Assembly: GCA_023387295.1 (NCBI GenBank)
Contig: JAEWIG010000121.1
Location: 1-9,052, forward strand
Direction: 5' to 3'
Source of the DNA: Bacillota bacterium
GTDB lineage: Bacteria; Bacillota; Bacilli; Bacillales; Cytobacillaceae
DNA: 9,052 nucleotides
In this document: positions 1 through 4,210 of the stretch, piece by piece
Layout: every line of letters starts with the position of its first letter
Position numbering within the stretch: the first letter of the stretch is position 1
Position numbers and translations under genes: made by a program
Notes under the pieces: generated by a model
The model's input: the letters and a program-made list of their open reading frames with translations, nothing else
Databases searched by the model: none
Told to the model about the DNA's origin: nothing

Positions 1-264
1 CTAAAACTCATTATTCCAAAAAGAGTACATTTTTTCTGCGATCTTTTTTGGTTCAATTTCGTACTGACCAGAATCAACCTTATTTTTCAGTTCTTCGACC
101 ATTTTTTTTCGTTCTAATTCAATCGGGTTCCCTTTTTGCAATTCTTTAGCTTCTATTGAGATTTCAATCTTGTCACGCTTACTTGCTTTTGCATTGGCTT
201 CCATTTTCTCCATTTGCTTATTATATGGATTTATGTTTACGTGTCCGATATTGTTAATTTTCAT
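1..264 (-). CDS. flgM: Anti-sigma-D factor FlgM
   Basis: Small cytoplasmic anti-sigma factor of 87 residues that binds and inhibits the flagellar sigma factor SigD (FliA) until the hook-basal body is complete. The N-terminus (MKINNIGHVNINPYNK) closely resembles Bacillus subtilis FlgM, and the family core DKIEIS-x-EAKELQ lies around residues 32-43. The C-terminal part (SGQYEIEPKKIAEKM, then an aromatic tail) is the sigma-binding helical region. Length matches the family's usual 85-100 residues. I chose the ATG at 264 because AAGGGGTG (271-278) lies six bases upstream and because homologues start with MKIN; the adjacent ATG at 267 is possible, while upstream in-frame ATGs at 291 and 306 lack a ribosome binding site. 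The gene is complete, its TAG being the first three bases of the window. It is unusual that yaaR, not yvyF, lies upstream. In relatives flgN, flgK and flgL follow; these would be outside the window. Confidence 0.92.
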   Translation of the reverse strand: MKINNIGHVNINPYNKQMEKMEANAKASKRDKIEISIEAKELQKGNPIELERKKMVEELKNKVDSGQYEIEPKKIAEKMYSFWNNEF

Positions 265-320
265 CATTGTCACCCCTTGTTCGATACTCATTAATTTTAT
301 ATTCATTAAAAATAAGTTGT

Positions 321-349
321 TTTTTATTAAAAATCTTGTTGCTTATCAA
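321..349 (-). promoter_or_regulatory. Possible sigma-A promoter for flgM
   Basis: Reading the minus strand, TTGATA (344-349) is followed after 17 bases by TAAAAA (321-326). The first hexamer matches the sigma-A -35 consensus at five of six positions and the second matches the -10 at four of six. The region is very AT-rich, so chance matches are likely. A basal sigma-A promoter would let FlgM be made before SigD is active. Confidence 0.25.
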
Positions 350-395
350 ATTTATGTTCCTTTTAGTTTGAGAATGATGAGCGAAGTTATATTCA

Positions 396-415
396 ACTTA
401 ACTACTTTGTTAAGT
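396..415 (-). other. Hairpin at the 5' end of the flgM leader
   Basis: A perfect 7-bp inverted repeat (ACTTAAC / GTTAAGT) encloses a 6-base loop. It lies just downstream of the start point expected from the sigma-D promoter at 427-453, so it would form within a few bases of the 5' end of the roughly 150-base flgM leader. Such 5' hairpins can protect mRNA from decay; that role here is inference, and the stem is AT-rich. Confidence 0.4.
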
Positions 416-426
416 GTTTGTCTTTT

Positions 427-453
427 ATATCGGATAAACCGTGCAATTGTTGA
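427..453 (-). promoter_or_regulatory. Candidate sigma-D promoter of flgM
   Basis: On the minus strand TCAA (450-453), 15 bases, then TCCGATAT (427-434). The sigma-D consensus is TAAA-N15-GCCGATAT, so seven of eight -10 bases and three of four -35 bases match with ideal spacing. Transcription would begin near 420, giving a leader of about 155 bases before flgM. Autoregulated flgM transcription from a sigma-D promoter is established in Bacillus subtilis, which supports the assignment. Confidence 0.7.
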
Positions 454-525
454 AGGAAATTACATATTTATTTTCTTCATAAGAAAACATTCATAAGCAT
501 CTGCACATAACACTCTATGTAAAAT

Positions 526-597
526 GTCGTCGGCTTCATTACACTGCGCATACGATTACTTCTGTTACATCGAGGCTTGCTCAATGAACCCGACGAC
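526..597. repeat. Imperfect 15-bp inverted repeat upstream of flgM
   Basis: The arms are GTCGTCGGCTTCATT (526-540) and AATGAACCCGACGAC (583-597). They are complementary at 14 of 15 positions and separated by 42 bases. The arms are much richer in G and C than the surrounding AT-rich spacer. The element sits between the yaaR terminator and the flgM promoter, so it belongs to no transcript I can define. It could be an operator-like site, an orphan RNA stem or a remnant of a mobile palindromic element; the sequence does not decide. Confidence 0.5.
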
Positions 598-604
598 GAT
601 TTCA

Positions 605-658
605 TATTTACACAAAAAAACTATTAGCAGAAGCACTAATAGTTTTTATGTGTAAATA
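605..658 (-). terminator. Long hairpin terminator after yaaR
   Basis: The arms 605-627 and 636-658 pair over 23 positions with a single A-A mismatch (615/648) around an 8-base loop. The inner part is a classical terminator: CTATTAG, loop, CTAATAG, then seven T residues on the minus strand. The plus strand also shows CTAATAG followed by five T residues, so termination could occur in both directions. The yaaR stop codon lies inside the stem, so terminating ribosomes would overlap the structure. Confidence 0.8.
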
Positions 659-1083
659 TTGATAAGCAGACCTTTAATTTCGCCGACCATGCTTAATATA
701 TCCATTGATTTTCTTTCTTTATCAAGAACCGTATTCGTTAAGTCAATTAATTTCTTGTCGACTTCTTTAACGATTTTATAGATTTTTGTCCGTCCACGAC
801 GATTGAATCCGCGCTGTTCTTCAAGCTGTAGCCCATTTTGGACCGCTTCTTCCATAAAGCCTTTAATCATTTTTTTATATTTACGAAGTTGATCAACAGT
901 GCGATTTTCAGCAAGAACTTTTCCTTGCTCCTCTATTTCCTGCACCATTTTTGTCATTTTATCGTAGACAGATTGCTGACGATTTTTCGACATAACTTCT
1001 TGAAAGGTGATGCTTTCAGTTGGGACATTATTTTTCCCTTGAACTTTACTTACATCGATTTTGCCAACTTTTTGGACTTCCAT
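646..1083 (-). CDS. yaaR: YaaR-family protein (DUF327)
   Basis: A cytoplasmic, highly charged, mostly helical protein of 145 residues belonging to the YaaR/DUF327 family, whose biochemical role is not established to my knowledge. The family signature is clear at the C-terminus (MVGEIKGLLINIYT), which nearly matches the end of Bacillus subtilis YaaR (GEIKGLLINLYT). Other shared blocks are a central YKKMIKGFMEEAVQNG-like helix and a basic stretch around residues 94-102 (FNRRGRTKI) followed by VKEVDKKLIDLT. Start: ATG at 1083, seven bases after AAAGGGGCGG (1091-1100). In Bacillus subtilis yaaR sits near the replication origin beside yaaQ and holB; here it is between flagellin and flgM, so it may be a second, flagella-associated paralogue. 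It has its own promoter and terminator, so it appears to be a single-gene unit. The family assignment is firm; any flagellar role is inference. Confidence 0.85.
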   Translation of the reverse strand: MEVQKVGKIDVSKVQGKNNVPTESITFQEVMSKNRQQSVYDKMTKMVQEIEEQGKVLAENRTVDQLRKYKKMIKGFMEEAVQNGLQLEEQRGFNRRGRTKIYKIVKEVDKKLIDLTNTVLDKERKSMDILSMVGEIKGLLINIYT

Positions 1084-1118
1084 TTGCTAGCCGCCCCTTT
1101 TAAAACTTAATTAATCTT

Positions 1119-1146
1119 ATTTTAGCATAAAATATGTTTTTGTCTC
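1119..1146 (-). promoter_or_regulatory. Candidate sigma-A promoter of yaaR
   Basis: On the minus strand GAGACA (1141-1146), a 16-base spacer, then TAAAAT (1119-1124) with an extended -10 TG at 1126-1127 (TGCTAAAAT). The start would be near 1112, about 30 bases before the yaaR ATG. The -35 is weak (four of six), but the extended -10 compensates. I saw no sigma-D-like site here, so yaaR is probably not co-regulated with the flagellin through SigD. Confidence 0.5.
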
Positions 1147-1204
1147 GAAAGGAAGTTTTTCTTCAAAGCAAATTTGAAAGATTTTGATTTTCTATCGTTA
1201 AGCT

Positions 1205-1254
1205 GTTGCCGTCACGTCAATAATCTTCTTGAATTATAGAAAATGACGCGCAAC
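1205..1254. other. Imperfect hairpin between flagellin and yaaR
   Basis: GTTGCCGTCA (1205-1214) pairs with TGACGCGCAAC (1244-1254) with one bulged base, and inside it ATAAT (1220-1224) can pair with ATTAT (1233-1237). It lies upstream of the yaaR promoter and downstream of the flagellin terminator. I see no run of T and no gene that would use it. The rest of 1147-1380 shows nothing that I can assign. Confidence 0.25.
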
Positions 1255-1379
1255 CCACTCTTACACTCTAATTTCCCGTAAATCATTCAATTATTGACAT
1301 ACAAAATTCATCCATTCCCTTAATCAGCCTAAAAAACAAAGGGAATTAAGCACGTAGTCACAGAACAATTTACTTATTT

Positions 1380-1418
1380 CCAATAAACAAGGCAAGCCCT
1401 AATTTGCAGGACTTGCCT
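1380..1418 (-). terminator. Flagellin operon terminator
   Basis: The arms 1390-1400 and 1408-1418 form an 11-bp stem in RNA including one G-U pair (AGGCAAG outer part, then CC/GG), around a 7-base loop. On the minus strand the stem is followed by the imperfect T-rich run TTGTTTATT. It lies about 30 bases after the flagellin stop codon and is the obvious end of the fliS-flagellin transcript. Confidence 0.7.
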
Positions 1419-1425
1419 CTTGAAA

Positions 1426-1449
1426 TTAAATTTGCAAAGGCAAATTTAA
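1426..1449 (-). other. Hairpin immediately after the flagellin stop codon
   Basis: A perfect 10-bp stem (TTAAATTTGC / GCAAATTTAA) with a 4-base loop begins two bases after the flagellin TGA and precedes the terminator hairpin at 1390-1418. It has no long T run of its own. Tandem 3' hairpins could stabilise the abundant flagellin mRNA against 3' exonucleases; this role is inference. Confidence 0.5.
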
Positions 1450-1450
1450 A

Positions 1451-3388
1451 TCATCCTTGAAGTAATTGAAGAACACCTTGTGGTAATTGGTTAGCTTGCG
1501 CAAGCATCGCTTGAGCTGCTTGGTTAAGAATATTATTCTTCGTGAACTCAGTCATTTCTAGTGCCATATCAGCATCACGGATACGAGATTCAGCAGAACT
1601 TAAGTTTTCGTGAGTCACTTGTAGGTTGTTGATTGTGTGCTCTAGGCGGTTTTGTGTTGCACCTAGCTTCGCACGAGTTGATGAAATATCATTGATAGCT
1701 TTATCTAATTTAAAAATAGCCATATTAGCATCTTCATGGTTAAGAACGTTGATTTCATCGATGCCTAGTTTAACTGTGCTTAATTGCGGAACATCAATCA
1801 TAACGTTTTGGTTTGTGTTAGCACCGATTTGGAATGCAAGAGCTTTGTTTGTTAAATCAAATTGGGAGTTACCACCTTTGATATTAGCCCCAAATTCCAT
1901 TTCAAGACCGCCGTGCGTAAGCTTTCCGTTTGCTGTTGTTAAGTCTTTCGGGAAAGTAATTGGTGTTGGTGTTCCATCTTCATTTACTAATGAAACGGAA
2001 ACATTTACTTTTGATTCGATTTGTACTTTGGCTGTTCCAGCTTGAGTGATCAACCGTGTATCAATTATAACTGATTTCCCATCAACACCAATGGTTACTT
2101 CATCTCCACCAGCCCCAATTACTGCTGCTTTTTTCCCAATAGAGAATCCGTCCGGATTAAATACTTCAATCGTCGCACTTGTATTTCCGTGGGCATCAGT
2201 TTGTTGTCCCGTTACAACAATTGAGTACTCACCGAAGGCAAGTTGGCTACCTACTTCTACCTTAGTGGTACCGTTAGCAATTTTAGCTGCATCTAATTGA
2301 ATACTAAAATCACCAACATTTTCAGTAATTGAATTTTTATTGTTAAATGTGACACTTTTACTTACACCATTTACAATAACATCCGCGGTTGTTTCAATAT
2401 CAAATTTTATTGCTGATGTGCTGTCTGCTGTAATTCCGCTAAGATCTATATTAACGCCATTAGCTAATTCTACGTTACTACCTAGTTCGATATCCGTTAA
2501 AGTCCTTGCTACTGTATCATCAGGACCTTTTACTTGAATCGTACCTTTCTTAGGAGGACCTGCATCATATCCAGTTATTGTGAATTCGTAACTACCTCGT
2601 GTTACATTTTCAGTAATACTAATTTCTGTACCAGTTAAACCAGTACCACCGTTATCAGTAACATTTTTAGTATTCAGCTTATTTTTGATTTCTACTATGT
2701 AGTCACCATTATCAGCTGTGGTCGTTGTTACCTTTGAAATTCCTGCACCATTATTAGCAGAATCAATTTTAGTATCTTTTGCTGGAATCTTAATTACATT
2801 TGCGTCACTTACCCCAGCACCTGGCTGGTTCAATTTATTTACAATCTCAGGATTTCCAATAATACCTATTTCATATCTTCCTGTTGCCATTGATGGATCC
2901 GTTACAACTGGAACATTTTTAATATTAGTATTTTCCATTTCTCCAGTAATATACTGTGTATCTACAGCACTTGAACCGTCGAGAAGTTTACGTGTGTTAA
3001 ATTCCGTCTTCGAAGCGATGCTGTCGATTTCCAGTCTTAGTTGGTCAATTTCTTTCTGGATTTGTGTACGGTCTGTTGTTGTGTTTGTATCATTAGCTGC
3101 TTGAACAGCTAGTTCACGCATACGTTGCAGCATGGAGTGTACTTCTGTCATTGCACCTTCTGCTGTTTGCATGAGTGAAATTCCGTCTAGTGAGTTTCTT
3201 TCCGCCTGCTTTAAGCCACGGATTTGTGAGCGCATTTTTTCAGAGATAGCAAGACCTGCTGCATCATCAGCTGCACGGTTAATACGCATACCTGAAGATA
3301 GTCTTTCTAAGTTCTTGGATGTAGCAGATTGGTTTTGATAAAGGTTACGGTAAGCATTCAAAGCTTGAATATTATTATTAATTCTCAT
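1451..3388 (-). CDS. hag: Flagellin, large form with an expanded central domain
   Basis: Structural subunit of the flagellar filament, 645 residues against about 300 for Bacillus subtilis Hag. The conserved N-terminal D0/D1 helices span residues 1 to about 140 (MRINNNIQALNAYRNL, LERLSSGMRINRAADDAAG, then LQRMRELAVQAAND). The conserved C-terminal D1/D0 helices span about 540-645 (SSAESRIRDADMALEM, then NQAAQAMLAQANQLPQGVLQLL). Between them lie about 400 beta-rich, Thr/Asn/Gly-rich residues forming surface-exposed D2/D3-type domains. This part contains related segments starting with Gly-x-Tyr strands near residues 170, 228, 265 and 386; those at about 264-332 and 385-459 align as a duplicated domain. 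I see no cysteine. The ATG at 3388 follows AAAGGAG by seven bases. Only 36 bases separate it from fliS and they contain no recognisable sigma-D promoter, so it is probably transcribed with fliS from 3888-3913 or from 8492-8518. Whether this is the only flagellin cannot be told. Confidence 0.95.
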   Translation of the reverse strand: MRINNNIQALNAYRNLYQNQSATSKNLERLSSGMRINRAADDAAGLAISEKMRSQIRGLKQAERNSLDGISLMQTAEGAMTEVHSMLQRMRELAVQAANDTNTTTDRTQIQKEIDQLRLEIDSIASKTEFNTRKLLDGSSAVDTQYITGEMENTNIKNVPVVTDPSMATGRYEIGIIGNPEIVNKLNQPGAGVSDANVIKIPAKDTKIDSANNGAGISKVTTTTADNGDYIVEIKNKLNTKNVTDNGGTGLTGTEISITENVTRGSYEFTITGYDAGPPKKGTIQVKGPDDTVARTLTDIELGSNVELANGVNIDLSGITADSTSAIKFDIETTADVIVNGVSKSVTFNNKNSITENVGDFSIQLDAAKIANGTTKVEVGSQLAFGEYSIVVTGQQTDAHGNTSATIEVFNPDGFSIGKKAAVIGAGGDEVTIGVDGKSVIIDTRLITQAGTAKVQIESKVNVSVSLVNEDGTPTPITFPKDLTTANGKLTHGGLEMEFGANIKGGNSQFDLTNKALAFQIGANTNQNVMIDVPQLSTVKLGIDEINVLNHEDANMAIFKLDKAINDISSTRAKLGATQNRLEHTINNLQVTHENLSSAESRIRDADMALEMTEFTKNNILNQAAQAMLAQANQLPQGVLQLLQG

Positions 3389-3424
3389 TTTCTTGCTCCT
3401 TTAGGGTCTATTTTCTATTTTAAT

Positions 3425-3853
3425 TTAGTTATCTTCCATTAAGATACTTTTTTCATATGCTAAAGCTTTTTTTCTGATAGCTGCATTTGGGTCTGCTTGT
3501 TTGCTATGCATTGCTTTATTCCATGCGGCTGAGAGCTCTTCTACTATTCGAAGTACTTCTTTAATGATTGAAACATCCTTATTTAAGTTCGCCTCAACAA
3601 CTTTATCTGCCATGTAGTTATAGAGTACATCTAACTGGTCCGCGATAATACCAGCTTCATAATTGAGTCCAGCACCTAAACGGTGTAAAATATCATTTGC
3701 TTTCTGGAGCTTTTGATTTGCAATCACATAATCTTTATTGTTAATATCCTCGATTGCTTCCTCTAGGTTTGTTAGACAGGCTTCGTAAAGCAGCGCTGTT
3801 AGCTCTTGAGGTGATTTCTGATGGATGGCTGACTCTGTGAAAATACCAGTCAT
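3425..3853 (-). CDS. fliS: FliS-type flagellin chaperone
   Basis: A 142-residue all-helical cytoplasmic protein of the FliS family, which binds the disordered C-terminus of flagellin, prevents premature polymerisation and delivers it to the export gate. Family features are the early SPQELTALLYEACLTNLEEA helix (about residues 14-33), the QKLQKANDILHRLGAGLN segment (about 47-64) and the DQLDVLYNYMADKVVEANLNKD block (about 73-94), followed by VEELSAAW. The match is clear but divergent, and the basic tail (KQADPNAAIRKKALAYEKSI) extends a little beyond a standard FliS. Start: ATG at 3853, eight bases after GGAGGT. In Bacillus subtilis fliS follows fliD; here it directly precedes flagellin and follows the FlhB-like gene, so chaperone and client are likely co-transcribed. 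A second fliS beside fliD may exist elsewhere. Confidence 0.88.
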   Translation of the reverse strand: MTGIFTESAIHQKSPQELTALLYEACLTNLEEAIEDINNKDYVIANQKLQKANDILHRLGAGLNYEAGIIADQLDVLYNYMADKVVEANLNKDVSIIKEVLRIVEELSAAWNKAMHSKQADPNAAIRKKALAYEKSILMEDN

Positions 3854-3854
3854 G

Positions 3855-3872
3855 AATTTGTACCTCCAAATT
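3855..3872 (-). promoter_or_regulatory. fliS ribosome binding site inside a palindrome
   Basis: On the minus strand AATTTG, GAGGTA, CAAATT: a perfect 6-bp inverted repeat whose loop carries most of the GGAGGT Shine-Dalgarno sequence, eight bases before the ATG. A GGA at or beside a hairpin loop is the kind of site bound by CsrA, which represses hag translation in Bacillus subtilis. The stem is AT-rich and short, so this is only a candidate regulatory hairpin. Confidence 0.4.
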
Positions 3873-3887
3873 GATTATCTGCTTCTT

Positions 3888-3913
3888 TTATCGACAGTTT
3901 TCTCAAGTGTTTA
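3888..3913 (-). promoter_or_regulatory. Candidate sigma-D promoter for fliS-flagellin
   Basis: On the minus strand TAAA (3910-3913), a 14-base spacer, then GTCGATAA (3888-3895). The -35 is perfect and the -10 matches GCCGATAT at six of eight positions. The -35 overlaps the stop codon of the FlhB-like gene. Transcription would begin near 3881, about 28 bases before the fliS ATG. This is the best candidate for strong late-class expression of the flagellin, which lacks a nearer promoter. Confidence 0.6.
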
Positions 3914-4210
3914 ATAGTTTTTTTCCATTTCTTCAATTAGTATTAGAATTTCGGCCATAACCGAGTATAACTGAGGGGGAATATTGTCCCCCAAATCCAT
4001 ATCTAATAGGTTTGCGACAAGGGAAGAATCCTCTTGCATATGAATATTATTCTTCTTGGCAAGTTCAATGATTTGCTGGGCTAGTTGACCTTTTCCCTGT
4101 GCGACGACAATGGGGGATTTGCCTCCATCCTCATCATATTTAATGACAGCGGCTGATGGACCGTTCATTTCCCTACGCTTTTTTTGGTTATAAAAAGTAG
4201 AAACCCTCAT
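3911..4210 (-). CDS. Stand-alone FlhB C-terminal-domain protein (YlqH/FlhX type)
   Basis: A 99-residue cytoplasmic protein equivalent to the C-terminal export-switch domain of FlhB, without its membrane part. Characteristic features are SAAVIKYDEDGGKSPIVVAQGKG (about 19-41), the helix AQQIIELAKKNNI (about 44-56) with the following MQEDSSLVANLL, and IPPQLYSVMAEILILI near the end. In full FlhB this region starts with the self-cleaving NPTH motif; here the equivalent position reads NGPS, so there is no autocleavage site and none would be needed. It resembles Bacillus subtilis YlqH and, by domain, Helicobacter pylori FlhX, reported to replace the cleaved FlhB fragment. Its ATG overlaps the TGA of the FliK-like gene (ATGA), indicating translational coupling; an internal ATG at codon 15 is an alternative start. 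FliK acts on this FlhB domain in the substrate switch, so the pairing is functionally suggestive. Confidence 0.85.
   Translation of the reverse strand: MRVSTFYNQKKRREMNGPSAAVIKYDEDGGKSPIVVAQGKGQLAQQIIELAKKNNIHMQEDSSLVANLLDMDLGDNIPPQLYSVMAEILILIEEMEKNY

Noticed and set aside
265..306. Upstream in-frame ATGs of flgM at 306 and 291
   Set aside because: FlgM homologues start at MKIN, and the only good ribosome binding site (271-278) lies after these ATGs.
170..496. Plus-strand open frame of 108 residues rich in Phe, Ile and Leu, opposite flgM and its leader
   Set aside because: It is antisense to flgM and its promoter. The hydrophobic composition reflects AT-rich DNA, there is no ribosome binding site, and it matches nothing I recognise.
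838..1110. Plus-strand open frame of 90 residues opposite yaaR
   Set aside because: It is the antisense shadow of a well-supported YaaR gene and has no start signals of its own.
1314..1346. 8-bp inverted repeat (ATTCCCTT / AAGGGAAT) with a 17-base loop as a terminator
   Set aside because: There is no T run after the stem in either direction and a better terminator lies at 1390-1418, so it is probably chance.
1626..3338. Several plus-strand open frames opposite flagellin
   Set aside because: All lie antisense to a clear flagellin gene and have shadow-type Ser/Ile/Val/Leu-rich composition without ribosome binding sites.
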